A stretch of 64,000 nucleotides of DNA from contig NC_069136.1 in NCBI RefSeq assembly GCF_026914265.1, positions 37,924,362 through 37,988,361 on the forward strand, in the 5' to 3' direction. The position numbers and the translations under genes were made by a program. The notes under the pieces are model-generated. The model had not been told where the DNA came from. It searched no databases and was given only the letters and a program-made list of their open reading frames with translations. Position 1 is the stretch's first letter. Each line of letters begins with the position of its first letter. Positions 10,890 to 24,118 of this stretch are shown piece after piece. Source of the DNA: Mya arenaria. Its lineage: Eukaryota > Mollusca > Bivalvia > Myida > Myidae.

Positions 10890-13300
10890 ACATCGAAAGC
10901 GTCAATGTCAAAGCCAACGTGTCAATGTGGAAATGTCATAGTCACTGTGCCAATGTCGAAATGACATAGCCAACGTGGCAATGTGGAAATGTCATATCCA
11001 CTGTGTCAATGTCGAAATGTCATAGCCAACGTGACAATGTGGAAATGTCATATCCACTGTGTCAATATCGAAATGTCATAGCCATTATGTCAATGTCGAA
11101 ATGTCATAGCCACTGTGTCAATGTCGAAATTTCAAAGCCGCTGTGCCATTTTCGAAATTTCCAAACAACTGTGTCAATGTCGAAATGTCAAAGCCAACGT
11201 GTCAATGTGGAAATATCATTGTTAACGTGTCAATGTCAAAATGTCATAGCAAACGTGTCAATGTGATAATGTCAAAGCCACTGTGCCAATGTCGAAATTT
11301 TAAAGCCAACGTGCCAATGTGAAAATGCCATAGCCATTGTGTCAATGTCGTAATGTTATAGTCAATGTCGAAATATTAAAGGCACTGTGTCAATGTCGAA
11401 ATTTCAAAGCCAACGTGTCAATGTGGAAATGTCATAGACAAGTCTCAATGTCGGAATGTCATAGCCAACATTGCAATGTCGAAATGACAGAGTCAATGTC
11501 GAAATGTCATAGCCAACATGTCAATGTGGAAATGTCATTTCCACTGTGTCAATGTCGAAATATCATAGCCAACGTGTCAATGTCGAAATCTCAAAGCCTC
11601 TGTGACATTGTCGAAATTTCAAAGACCCTGTGTCAATGTCTAAATGTCAAAGCCAACGTGTCAATGTGGAAATGTCATAGCCAATGCGTCAATGTCGAAA
11701 TGTTATGTCAACATGTCAATATCGAAACGTTATAGCCACTGTGTCAATGTCGAAATGTCATAGCCAACGTGTCAATGCCGAAATCTCAAAGTCACTGTGT
11801 CATTGTCAAAATTTAAAAGCCACTATGTCAATGTCTAAATGTCAAAGCCAACGTGTCAATGTGGAAATGTCATAGCCAATGTGTCAATGTCGAAATGTTA
11901 TGTCAATATCGAAATGTTATAGCCACTGTGCCAATGTCGAAATGTCATAGCCAACGTGTCAATGTCGAAATATCAAAGCCACTGTGTCATTATCGAAATT
12001 TAAAAGCCACTGTGTCAATGTCTAAAATTCAAAGCCAACGTGTCAATGTGGAAATGTCATAGCCAACTAGTCAATGTCAAAATGTCATAGCAAACGTGTC
12101 AATGTCGAAATGTCAAAGTCACTGTGTTAATGTCGAAATTTTAAAGCCATCGTACCAATGTTGAAGTGCCATAGCCACTGTGTCGATGTCGTATTGTCAT
12201 AGCCAACGTGTCAATATGGAAATGTCAAAGCCACTGTGCCAATGTCGTAATGTCATAGCCAACGTGTCAATGTCGTAATGTTATAGCCAACGTGCAATTG
12301 TGGAAATGCCAAAGCCACTGTGTCAATGTGGAAATGCCATAGCCAACGTGGCAATGTGGAAATGGGAAAAGCCACTGTGCCAATGCCGAAATTTCAAAGC
12401 CAACATGTCAATGTGGAAGTGTCACAGCCAAGTGTCAATGTCGAAATGTCATAGCCAGCATGTCAATGTCGAAATGTCAAAGTCAATGTCGAAATGTCAT
12501 AGCCAACATGTCAATATGGAAATGCCATAGCCACTGTATTAATGTCGAAATGTCATAGCCACTGTGTCAATGTCAAAGCCATTGTGTCAATGTGGAAATA
12601 TCATAGCCAATGTGTCAATGTCGAAATGTCATTGCCAACATGTCAATGTAAATTTTCATAACCAAAGTGTCAATGTCGAAATGTCATAGCCCACATGTCA
12701 ATGTCGAAATGTCATAACCAAATTGCCAATGTCAATATGTCATAACCAAAGTGTCAAAATGATATAGCCAACGTATCAATCTCGACGTGTCGTTGCCAAC
12801 ATGTTTATGCTGAACTGTCACAGCCAACGTGTCAAAGTCGAATGGTCACAGCCGAAGTGCCAATGTCGAAATTTCATAGCCAACGTGTCAATATGAAAAT
12901 GTATCCACCGAAGTGCCAATGTCATAATGTCATAGTGAAAAAGCCAGCGTGAAAATGTCATTGCCAATGTGTCAATATCGAACAGTCATAGCCAATGTGT
13001 CAATGTCGAAATATCACAACCAAGTTTTTTTAATGGCGAAATGTCACAGTCGAGGTACCAATGTCGAAACGCCATAGCTAATGTTTCAATGTCTGAATGA
13101 CATTGCCAAGGTTTTAAAGTCTAAATGTAATAGCCATGGTTTCAATGTTATGCTCAAGTTTTCAATGTCGAAATGTTGGCTAAAGTGCCAACGTTAAAAT
13201 GTCATAGTCAACGTGTTTATGTCGAAATTTCATAACCAACGTCTCAATATCGAAATGTCATAGCCAACGTTTCAATATCGAAATGCCATAGCCAAAGTTT
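10890..13300. repeat. 28-bp satellite (first array)
   Basis: About 85 diverged copies of a 28-bp unit, core GTGTCAATGTCGAAATGTCA then TAGCCAAC. Alternating forms (CACTGTGTCAATGTCG and CAACGTGTCAATGTGG) suggest a dimeric order in places. The array becomes ragged after 12700. Open frames inside it (MSMSKCHSQ-type) are fragments set by unit length. Confidence 0.95.
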
Positions 13301-13467
13301 CGAAGGTAGTATATAACGTAAGGCATATATGCGCGTATGCATATGTTAAACTTGAAGTGACAATGTCAAAGCCTATATAAGAATTAAAAAAAAAAACACA
13401 CGCTGCTGCTGTTTCTTCTGCTGTATCTGATGCTTTTGCTGCCGCTGCGCTGCTGATGCTGCTGCTT

Positions 13468-13582
<115 letters not shown>

Positions 13583-13724
13583 CTTTACTTTTATATCATA
13601 CAATATATTTGTAATCAATCAAAGAATGTAAAATATATAAGATAATACATTTGTTGATTTATTTTTCTTTAAAATTGTTCCCCGAGATATATGTATGTTA
13701 TTGTTCTCAACAATTGAATACTGA

Positions 13725-14138
13725 TGCTTGTATTGTTGGGGTGCAAAGTAAAACGTTTGATAACTGATGCTTGTATTGTTGGGGTGCAAAGTAAAACGTT
13801 TGATAACTGATGCTTGTATTGTTGGGGTGCAAAGTAAAACGTTTGATAACTGATGTTTGTATTGTTGGGGTGCAAAGTGAAACGTTTGATAACTGATGCT
13901 TGTATTGTTGGGGTGCAAAATGAAACGTTTGATAACTGATGTTTGTATTGTTGGGGTGCAATGTGAAACGTTTGATAACTGATGTTTGTATTGTTGGGGT
14001 GCAATGTGAAACGTTTGATAACTGATGTTTGAATTGTTGGGGTGCAAAGTGAAACGTTTGATAACTGATGTTTGTATTGTTGGGGTGCAAAGTGAAACGT
14101 TTGATAACTGATGCTTGTATTGTTGGGGTGCAAAGTAT
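13725..14138. repeat. 43-bp minisatellite (first array)
   Basis: About ten copies of a 43-bp unit containing GTTTGATAACTGATGCTTGT then ATTGTTGGGGTGCAAAGTGAAAC. Main variable positions are TGCTTG/TGTTTG and CAAAG/CAATG. Confidence 0.96.
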
Positions 14139-14327
14139 ATTTTTTTCTCGGTTTGTATTGAAAAGACTGTTTGCTTTGATTAGTATTAAAATATTGAAAT
14201 AAAAATATGCAAATATTATTTGAATTGTTTCCTTGTGTTGCGAAAAAAGAAAGTTGCTTCTCAATGTGGTGTCGTACAATGAGACTATTTCGATGGAATT
14301 GATAAAGAAAACAATTATATAATCGTA

Positions 14328-16890
14328 ACATCGAAAGCGTCAATGTCAAAGCCAACGTGTCAATGTGGAAATGTCATAGTCACTGTGCCAATGTCGAAAT
14401 GACATAGCCAACGTGGCAATGTGGAAATGTCATATCCACTGTGTCAATGTCGAAATGTCATAGCCAACGTGACAATGTGGAAATGTCATATCCACTGTGT
14501 CAATATCGAAATGTCATAGCCATTATGTCAATGTCGAAATGTCATAGCCACTGTGTCAATGTCGAAATTTCAAAGCCGCTGTGTCATTTTCGAAATTTCC
14601 AAACAACTGTGTCAATGTCGAAATGTCAAAGCCAACGTGTCAATGTGGAAATATCATTGCTAACGTGTCAATGTCAAAATGTCATAGCAAACGTGTCAAT
14701 GTGATAATGTCAAAGCCACTGTGCCAATGTCGAAATTTTAAAGCCAACGTGCCAATGTGAAAATGCCATAGCCATTGTGTCAATGTCGTAATGTTATAGC
14801 AAACGTGTCAATGTTGAAATATTTAAGGCACTGTGCCAATGTCGAAATTTTAAAGCCAACGTGCCAATGTGAAAATGCCATAGCCATTGTGTCAATGTCG
14901 TAATGTTATAGCCAACGTGTCAATGTCGAAATATTAAAGGCACTGTGTCAATGTCGAAATTTCAAAGCCAACGTGTCAATGTGGAAATGTCATAGACAAG
15001 TCTCAATGTCGGAATGTCATAGCCAACATTGCAATGTCGAAATGACAGAGTCAATGTCGAAATGTCATAGCCAACATGTCAATGTGGAAATTTCATAGCC
15101 AATGTGTCAATGTCGAAATGTCATTTCCACTGTGTCAATGTCGAAATATCATAGCCAACGTGTCAATGTCGAAATCTCAAAGCCTCTGTGACATTGTCGA
15201 AATTTCAAAGACCCTGTGTCAATGTCTAAATGTCAAAGCCAACGTGTCAATGTGGAAATGTCATAGCCAATGCGTCAATGTCGAAATGTTATGTCAACAT
15301 GTCAATATCGAAACATTATAGCCACTGTGCCAATGTCGAAATGTCATAGCCAACGTGTCAATGCCGAAATCTCAAAGTCACTGTGTCATTGTCAAAATTT
15401 AAAAGCCACTATGTCAATGTCTAAATGTCAAAGCCAACGTGTCAATGTGGAAATGTCATAGCCAATGTGTCAATGTCGAAATGTTATGTCAATATCGAAA
15501 TGTTATAGCCACTGTGCCAATGTCGAAATGTCATAGCCAACGTGTCAATGTCGAAATATCAAAGCCACTGTGTCATTATCGAAATTTAAAAGCCACTGTG
15601 TCAATGTCTAAAATTCAAAGCCAACGTGTCAATGTGGAAATGTCATAGCCAACTAGTCAATGTCAAAATGTCATAGCAAACGTGTCAATGTCGAAATGTC
15701 AAAGTCACTGTGTTAATGTCGAAATTTTAAAGCCAACGTACCAATGTTGAAGTGCCATAGCCACTGTGTCGATGTCGTATTGTCATAGCCAACGTGTCAA
15801 AATGGAAATGTCAAAGCCACTGTGCCAATGTCGTAATGTCATAGCCAACGTGTCAATGTCGTAATGTTATAGCCAACGTGCAATTATGGAAATGCCAAAG
15901 CCACTGTGTCAATGTGGAAATGTCATAGCCAACGTGGCAATGTGGAAATGGGAAAAGCCACTGTGCCAATGCCGAAATTTCAAAGCCAACATGTCAATGT
16001 GGAAGTGTCACAGCCAAGTGTCAATGTCGAAATGTCATAGCCAGCATGTCAATGTCGAAATGTCAAAGTCAATGTCGAAATGTCATAGCCAACATGTCAA
16101 TATGGAAATGCCATAGCCACTGTATTAATGTCGAAATGTCATAGCCACTGTGTCAATGTCAAAGCCATTGTGTCAATGTGGAAATATCATAGCCAATGTG
16201 TCAATGTCGAAATGTCATTGCCAACATGTCAATGTAAATTTTCATAACCAAAGTGTCAATGTCGAAATGTCATAGCCCACATGTCAATGTCGAAATGTCA
16301 TAACCAAATTGCCAATGTCAATATGTCATAACCAAAGTGTCAAAATGATATAGCCAACGTATCAATCTCGACGTGTCGTTGCCAACATGTTTATGCTGAA
16401 CTGTCACAGCCAACGTGTCAAAGTCGAATGGTCACAGCCGAAGTGCCAATGTCGAAATTTCATAGCCAACGTGTCAATATGAAAATGTATCCACCGAAGT
16501 GCCAATGTCATAATGCCATAGTGAAAAAGCCAGCGTGAAAATGTCATTGCCAATGTGTCAATGTCGAACAGTCATAGCCAATGTGTCAATGTCGAAATAT
16601 CACAACCAAGTTTTTTTAATGGCGAAATGTCACAGTCGAGGTACCAATGTCGAAACGCCATAGCTAATGTTTCAATGTCTGAATGACATTGCCAAGGTTT
16701 TAAAGTCTAAATGTAATAGCCATGGTTTCAATGTTATGCTCAAGTTTTCAATGTCGAAATGTTGGCTAAAGTGCCAACGTTAAAATGTCATAGTCAAAGT
16801 GTTTATGTCGAAATTTCATAACCAACGTCTCAATATCGAAATGTCATAGCCAACGTTTCAATATCGAAATGTCATAGCCAAAGTTTCGAA
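14328..16890. repeat. 28-bp satellite (second array)
   Basis: Duplicate of the array in the first block, nearly base-for-base identical except for extra monomers near 14790-14930 and 15082-15110 and scattered substitutions. Confidence 0.95.
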
Positions 16891-17053
16891 GGTAGTATAT
16901 AACGTAAGGCATATATGCGCGTATGCATATGTTAAACTTGAAGTGACAATGTCAAAGCCTATATAAGAATTTTAAAAAAAAACACACGCTGCTGCTGTTT
17001 CTTCTGCTGTATCTGATGCTTTTGCTGCCGCTGCGCTGCTGATGCTGCTGCTT

Positions 17054-17210
<157 letters not shown>

Positions 17211-17345
17211 CTTTACTTTTATATCATACAATATATTTGTAATCAATCAAAGAATGTAAAATATATAAGATAATACATTTGTTGATTTATTTTTCTTTAA
17301 AATTGTTCCCCGAGATATATGTATGTTATTGTTCTCAACAATTGA

Positions 17346-18248
17346 ATACTGATGCTTGTATTGTTGGGGTGCAAAGTAAAACGTTTGATAACTGATGCTT
17401 GCATTGTTGGGGTGCAAAGTAAAACGTTTGATAACTGATGTTTGTATTGTTGGGGTGCAAAGTGAAACGTTTGATAACTGATGCTTGTATTGTTGGGGTG
17501 CAAAATGAAACGTTTGATAACTGATGTTTGTATTGTTGGTGTGCAATGTGAAACGTTTGATAACTGATGTTTGTATTGTTGGGGTGCAATGTGAAACGTT
17601 TGATAACTGATGTTTGAATTGTTGGGGTGCAAAGTGAAACGTTTGATAACTGATGTTTGTATTGTTGGGGTGCAAAGTGAAACGTTTGATAACTGATGCT
17701 TGTATTGTTGGGGTGCAAAGTGAAACGTTTGATAACTAATGTTTGTATTGTTCGGGTGCAATGTGAAACGTTTGATAACTGATGCTTATATTGTTGGGGT
17801 GCAAAGTGAAACGTTTGATAACTGATGCTTGTATTGTTGGGGTGCAAAGTGAAACATTTGATAACTGATGCTTGTATTGTTGGGGTGCAAAGTGAAACGT
17901 TTGATAACTGATGCTTGTATTGTTGGGGTGCTATGTGAAACGTTTGATAACTGATGCTTATATTGTTGGGGTGCAAAGTGAAACGTTTGATAACTGATGC
18001 TTGTATTGTTGGGGTGCAAAGTGAAACGTTTGATAACTGATGCTTGTATTGTTGGGGTGCAAAGTGAAACGTTTGATAACTGATGCTTGTATTGTTGGGG
18101 TGCAAAGTGAAACGTTTGATAACTGATGATTGTATTGTTGGGATGCAAATTGAAACGTTTGATAACTAATGTTTGTATTGTTTGGGTGCAAAGTGAAACG
18201 TTTGATAACTGATGCTTGTATTGTTGAAGTGCAAAGTGAAACTTTTGA
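17346..18248. repeat. 43-bp minisatellite (second array)
   Basis: About 21 copies of the same unit as in the first block, twice as many. Both arrays are flanked on the left by the same unique segment that includes CCCGAGATATATGTATG. Confidence 0.96.
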
Positions 18249-18250
18249 TT

Positions 18251-18790
18251 TTAGAATAATCTGACAAGTTTACTTATTAGCATGCTTACTTTAGTTTATG
18301 TAAACCTTAATGTGTAGCTCAAGAAACATACATCCAAACAGGCTATATATCTAACACAAAGTCGCTATCTTATTTAATTATCTGCTGTTATCATATAATT
18401 CTATCAAATAAAATTAAATTCGTTTGCAAAAATTATTTGATTAAAATAGTCATAGTTTGATTTAAAATCGTGCATGTTTTAATACGTTTTGAAAACGTTC
18501 ATTTCTCAAAGAATATGTAGATCAATAATTGAAAGAAAACAATGAATTGAACTCAAATACATTTATGGCTGTGTGATATTTTGGAATCTTGGGATCAACA
18601 TCTTTTTTGATAGAATGATCTTAAAAGGTATTAAACATATATAATTTTGATTTTCTTCTGTTTTCATGCCATCTGGATAATGATTAAGACTAAGATAGAG
18701 GTTTGACTGACGTATTTTCCTGATATTGGAGCCAGGTCTTTACTTATGTATGGATCATTTTTAAAAAAGGCGTTATGCGAAGTGTTTTAC
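18251..18790. other. AT-rich spacer
   Basis: No gene or recognised element between the duplicated block and the 51-bp array. Confidence 0.5.
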
Positions 18791-18794
18791 ACGT

Positions 18795-20105
18795 GCATGA
18801 AACCGTGTGTATGTGCCTTCAAACTTTAGATAAAGAATTGATATATCATCAGCTCGTGTGTATGTGCCTTTAAACTTCAGATAAAGAATTGATATATCAT
18901 CAGCAAGTGTGTATGCGCCTTTAACCTCCAAATAAAGAAATGATACATTATCAGCTCGTGTGCATGTGTCTTTAACCTTCAGATAAAGAAATGATACATT
19001 ATCAGCACGTTTGCATGTGCCTTTAACCTTTAGACTTTAACCTTCAGATAAAGAAATGATACATTATCAGCACGTGTATATGTGTCTTTAACCTTCAGAA
19101 AAAATGTACAGGTCCAGCTCGTGTGCATGTGCCTTTTACCTTCAGATAAAGAAATGATGCATCATCAGCTCGTGTATATGTGCCTTTTACCTTCAGATAA
19201 AGAAATGATACATCATCAGCTCGTGTATATGCGTCTTTAACCTTCAGATAAAGTAATGATGCATCATCAGCTCGTGTATATGTGCCTTTTACCTTCAGAT
19301 AAAGAAATGATACATCATCAGCTCGTGTATATGTGCCTTTTACCTTCAGATAAAGTAATGATGCATCATCAGCTCGTGTATATGTGCCTTTTACCTTCAG
19401 ATAAAGAAATGATACATCATCAGCTCGTGTATATGTGTCTTTTACCTTCAGATAAAGTAATGATGCATCATCAGCTCGTGTATATGTGCCTTTTACCTTC
19501 AGATAAAGAAATGATACATCACCAGCACGTGTGCATGTGTCTTTAACCTTCAGATAAAGTAATGATACATCATCAGCTCGTGTATATGTGCCTTTTGCCT
19601 TCAGATAAAGAAATGATGCATCATCAGCACGTGTGTATTTGCCTTTAACCTCCAGATAAAGAAATGATACATCATCAGCTCGTGTATAATTATGTGCCTT
19701 TAACCTTCAGATAAAGAAATGATACATCATCAGCTCGTGTATATGTGCCTTTAACCTTCAGATAAAGAAATGATACACGTTCAGCTCGTGTATATGTGCT
19801 TTTATCCTTCAGATAAAGAAATGATACATCACCAGCACGTGTGTATGTGCCTTTATCCTTCAGATAAAGAAACGATACATCACCAGCACGTGTGCATGTG
19901 CCTTTATCCTTCAGATAAAGAAACGATACATCACCAGCACGTGTGCATGTGCCTTTATCCTTCAGATAAAGAAACGATACATCACCAGCACGTGTGCATG
20001 TGCCTTTATCCTTCAGATAAAGAAATGATACATCATCAGCTCGTGTGTATGTGCTTTTAACATTCAGATAAAGAAACGATACATCATCAGCTAGTGTTTA
20101 TGTGA
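18795..20105. repeat. 51-bp minisatellite
   Basis: About 25 copies of a 51-bp unit, with ATCATCAGCTCGTGTATATG and CCTTCAGATAAAGAAATGAT as its conserved parts. Copies before 19080 are more diverged and include one partial unit near 19030. Alternating GTAATGATGC and GAAATGATAC forms at 19250-19500 show a dimer subfamily. Forward frames of about 96 codons arise from the 17-codon period. Confidence 0.95.
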
Positions 20106-20317
20106 AGGAAATAGTCCATCATAATTCTAATTATACCAAAACTATGTGAGTGGGCCTTTAATAACACAACAATAGATTAGTGTTTGTCTACGCGGGATTG
20201 CAATAGATACGGCAGTCTAGCTAGCTGGTAAAGGTCCAGGTATCGAGTACATGGTCAACAGTCGAGGCTCTAAACCCGACTGTAAACATAACGATTACAT
20301 ATTGATAAAGCCCGACT

Positions 20318-20699
20318 TTTAAAGATGTACTATTACTCCCAAATAAGATATAACACATTTAATACAATTGTTGTAATATACCAAAAAGAATTTATAAAGG
20401 TCAATATTAATGGTGCTTATGGGGATATCGAGATTAATTTATAAGAAAGGTGAAGCAAAAACACGGTATTTCTACCTTCTGAAACGATAGAAGATCGCAG
20501 TTAATCTTTTAGCATTCACCAATCATTTAATTGTCTTGCGTTTTCAGCTATTAAATGCACGGTTATAATACTGCTAGCAGTAATTAATTATTTTCCATTA
20601 ATGCATTATTTAGTAATCACATGTAGTTGAGGTTTATCACTCAAAATTGTATGTTATACATGTGTATGTATTGATTTTGAATAAGAGTGTCACTTTAAA
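20318..20699. mobile_element. MITE-like element, family B, copy 1
   Basis: Starts TTTAAAGATGTAC..TACTCCC and ends AATAAGAGTGTCACTTTAAA, giving short imperfect terminal inverted repeats of the TTTAAAG-(T/A)G-ACTCTTA type. Interior landmarks shared with the copies at 22933 and 37302 are CACGGT-TTTCTACCTT, GCGTTTTCAGCTATTAAAT and TACATGTGTATGTATTGATT. No coding capacity. Confidence 0.8.
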
Positions 20700-21075
20700 G
20701 CATTTGTTAATAATGTATCGCGTGTGGATCTGTTATGGTATATCTTGTGGCTGCTATTGTTTCATTTCAGGGCTTTGTTTCAAGCAGATTCTATCACAGT
20801 GTGATCCAGTGATTCGGAACACTGGTTTGTGCCTATGTATTGATCCTGTGGAATAAGTTGTCACTTAAAAACATGTTTTCTTTTAGTGCAGTGAGCTGAA
20901 TATTATTTTACAGAGTTTCGTTTCTTTCAAGATTTTGGAACAAACATTTACTACGTTTTAAGTTAGTTTTATTGTGTGTTTCTCTTCAATTAAACCGACT
21001 TACGTGTTTGGGATATTGTGTGAAAAGTTAAATGTGAGTTGGCGTGTTTTTGTTTTATTTCATTTCCTCTTTATA

Positions 21076-21422
21076 TTTAAGCTGCACTCTCACAGATTGA
21101 ACGTTTTGACAATTATTTTTATTATTTGTCTTAGAACGAGCCAGTTTTGCGAAAATGCATATAAACCAGTTATATTGGACTGTTGGCAAAAAATAGATCT
21201 CAGAATTTTATATTTAAGTTCAAAATTGTATGTTTTATGCATTTTTTTTAAACTGTTAGTAAGCCATAAAACATTAATTTTCGAACGGAAATATAAAAAT
21301 CTGATCTTTTGTAAACAATGGTTTTTCATTGGTTTACAGATATTTACGCAAAAATGTGCTCTTTCCAAGACAAAAATAAAAAAGTTGTGAAAACGGTATA
21401 TCTGTGAGAGTGCAGCTTTAAA
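21076..21422. mobile_element. foldback element, family A, copy 1
   Basis: Ends TTTAAGCTGCACTCTCACAG and CTGTGAGAGTGCAGCTTTAAA are reverse complements. The whole of about 345 bp is a near-palindrome: TTGTCTTAGAACGAGCCA on the left mirrors CTCTTTCCAAGACAAAAA on the right. No coding capacity; the frames over it are chance. Confidence 0.88.
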
Positions 21423-21636
21423 TTAAGTGTATATTGTAAATACATAATAGTTGCAACGTTTCGGGTTATATGTAATTTTACACTTTATGCACAACAAGGA
21501 ATTTGATTTCTTGATGTTTGTATTTACATAAGTCTATTGTTGTATTGAATGGGATTGCATAATTATATGATGATGTTAAAATTCCCTGTTCGCACAGATA
21601 TTCCCTTAATGATTTATTTGACGGTGAACTGTATAC

Positions 21637-21885
21637 ACAGACAGACATACAGATAGACAGATACAAAGACAGACAGAAGGACAGACAGACAGCAAGACAG
21701 ACATAAAGACATATATAAAGACAGATATAAAGACATATAGACAGACAGACATATATAAAGACAAATATAATACAGACATACCGACATAAATACCGACAGA
21801 CATACCGACAGACATACCGACCGACCGACGCGCGCGACCGACCGACGCTTGACCGACCGACCGACCGACGGACGGACGGACGCAT
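21637..21885. repeat. GACA / GACC tetranucleotide tract
   Basis: Interrupted (GACA)n with ATATAAAGACAGA segments, changing to (GACC)n and GACGGACGGACG near 21815-21882. Minus-strand frames over it are low-complexity. Confidence 0.93.
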
Positions 21886-22286
21886 GCTCTTACTTCGAAA
21901 TAACTCACTGAATGAGAACCAAACAATGACTATATTTGGTGGTTGTAAGCTGCTTAATGGATTTACTGTTTCTTTTGAATGAGTATAATGAATAATGTTT
22001 CTTTGACTGGCCATCTCATTTGCGGAGGCAAAATCCTAAACACTAATGATACAAGGGATGCATTATAACACATTGTTACTAGTTTAACATGTTCAACGTT
22101 CCTGGAAATCGTACAGGAGTAATAAGGTTATACTTATAGTTTTTTGTTATTTTAAATCATTTGGCAAACAGCTATGGTGCTATATTTATCCCATAACTAA
22201 TATACATCTAGAATGTAATACTACTTTGTCACCCATGCTTGAGTTATACATGCATGTATAATATTGATATAAAATTGAACCAGTCC

Positions 22287-22763
22287 TTAAAGGGACTGTG
22301 TCACAGATTGGCACCAAAAAAAGTTTTTTTCTGTAACGAATCTCAGGACAATTATCTAATAGAATGTGTTAAGCTTTGATATCATAATTGTAAAAAAGTA
22401 CCAAAATGTAACAAAAAAATTGTGTCGGAGACCGGGTTCGAACCCTCGTCGCCAAAAATGAAGTCCAGTGTCTTACTCGCTGAGCTACAAAGGCTTATAC
22501 TATTTGGGTGACATAATTAAGCTATACACCTACCTCGGTAATATCACGTGATAACACCGACTAGCCAATCACGCATAAGGAATGAATTCTACCTGGTAGA
22601 CATACCCAGTAATCTATTTTAATGACAAAATACGAAAAAAACTGCTAAACTTCAGTTAGTAAGTTTCAATGCATTGTACACATCGATGCCAAGTTTATGT
22701 CAGTTTTCGACAATTTTCTATTTATTTCGCTATTTTATCATACGTAAGACAGCCCCTTTAATA
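22287..22763 (-). mobile_element. TIR element with tRNA-like core, copy 1
   Basis: Bounded by TTAAAGGGACTGT at the left and ACAGCCCCTTTAA at the right, a 13-bp inverted repeat with one mismatch. About 130 bp in from the left end, on the minus strand at about 22420-22494, lies a tRNA-like stretch with A box (TAGCTCAGCGAG) and B box (GGGTTCGAACCC). Shared with the element at 56213-56670 are TATCACGTGATAA and CCAATCACGC flanking the tRNA-like part. Its ends resemble a non-autonomous DNA transposon; its core resembles a SINE head. Confidence 0.78.
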
Positions 22764-22932
22764 ATAAAGGCATTTTCATAGTCTTTGATAAGATTCACTT
22801 CCTTCCAGTAACAGTAAGTGTTATTAAAAAGTTAAAACAAACTTACCTTATTTCTCTCAATGTGTAGAAATGTAGAATTTATTTTATACTGAAACACAGT
22901 GTCGGTATTCACAAATCATCTTAAGTTATTTA

Positions 22933-23552
22933 TTCACTCTTACTCCCAAATAAGATGTATCACAATTAATAGATTCAAGATTCAAACATATTTATTAAGT
23001 AACGTAAACATATTGTTTCTTGTTACATGATACGTTTAATTTACATCATATATCACGTGACATAATCATTTCTAATCAATTAATGCCATATTAAGTAAAC
23101 AAATGAAAGAGAAAATTAATAAACATATGCATGCATAAATAACAATATCAAAAGAGGTTGGACTGGTACGTTATTTATCCAACAAAGAACAATTTAAATC
23201 CATTTATATTATTGCACTACATAATAGAATTGTTTTTATTTACCGAAAAGGATTAATAAATATCGAAAATAATGGTTGATATGAAGGATACCGTGTTTGA
23301 AAGAAAGTTGTAGAAAACACGGTGTTTCTACCTTATGAGACGGTAATTGATCACTGAAAATCTTTTAGGACCCACCGGTCATTTAATATGTGTGCGTTTT
23401 CAGCTATTAAATACATGGTTACAATCTTGTTGTCAGTAATTAATATTTTCCATTTAAACATTATTTATTAAGTATTTAATGGTTTATCACTTAAATTTTA
23501 TGTTAATTAAACATGTGTACATATTGATTTTAAATACCAGTATCACTTTAAG
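22933..23552. mobile_element. MITE-like element, family B, copy 2, interrupted
   Basis: The left end (CACTCTTACTCCCAAATAAG) and right half (GTTTTCAGCTATTAAATACA through to TATCACTTTAA) match family B. About 230 bp from about 22970 is foreign: AGATTCAAGATTCAAACATA followed by AT-rich DNA, resembling the reverse complement of a LINE 3' end. Confidence 0.7.
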
Positions 23553-23989
23553 CCTTTTCCTAATTTAAAAAGCGTACATGTCATACGATATCATTTGAAT
23601 ATATTTTCGTCTCATAACCGTAATTTTTTTCTTACTCCAATGTACAAAACTCTTAAAACTCATATATATTAATTCGACTATGATTTCTTAGGAAATTGAC
23701 TTGAGGTGTTTTATTAACAAGCTCTCGTTTTTACATGTCAATGCAACATACAAATATTTTGTTTATCATAAAACAATATTAATCTTACACAAGTCAGCCA
23801 CAAAATTATATGTAACACTCAACATAATGAACCTTTTGGTTAACAGTAAATCAGTGTGTGTATATATAAAGAAATACATATCTATACATCACCCAAATTA
23901 TTACTTATTATCTTTACATATTATACCTAAATATTGACAACATTCTTGTTAATTTCATACACATTCACAATATTTATGTTACACGTAAT

Positions 23990-24118
23990 AAATCTATCAA
24001 TATACTAGTAACTTATGTTATAATTGTCACATACCATGTTGTTGTTTTTGGTTTCTATACATATTGTTGTAAGCTTTTTATGATTAAGTCGAATAAATGT
24101 TCTGTTCTGTTCTGTTAT
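23990..24118 (+). mobile_element. LINE 3' tail with (TCTGT)n
   Basis: An AT-rich 3' UTR-like stretch with AATAAA at about 24092 ends in a pentamer run (TCTGT)n at 24099-24116, a common LINE end in molluscs. No coding part is visible. A similar pentamer run lies at 27754-27773. Confidence 0.5.

Noticed and set aside
20200..20285. Possible tRNA-like SINE head (AGCTAGCTGGTAAAGG, CGAGGCTCTAAACCCG)
   Set aside because: The A and B box matches are weak and I see neither a body nor a target-site duplication.
21478..22014. 178-codon minus-strand frame over the GACA tract
   Set aside because: The central part is tetranucleotide repeat (SVGRSVGR, CLYICLYIC); the flanks have no recognisable domain.
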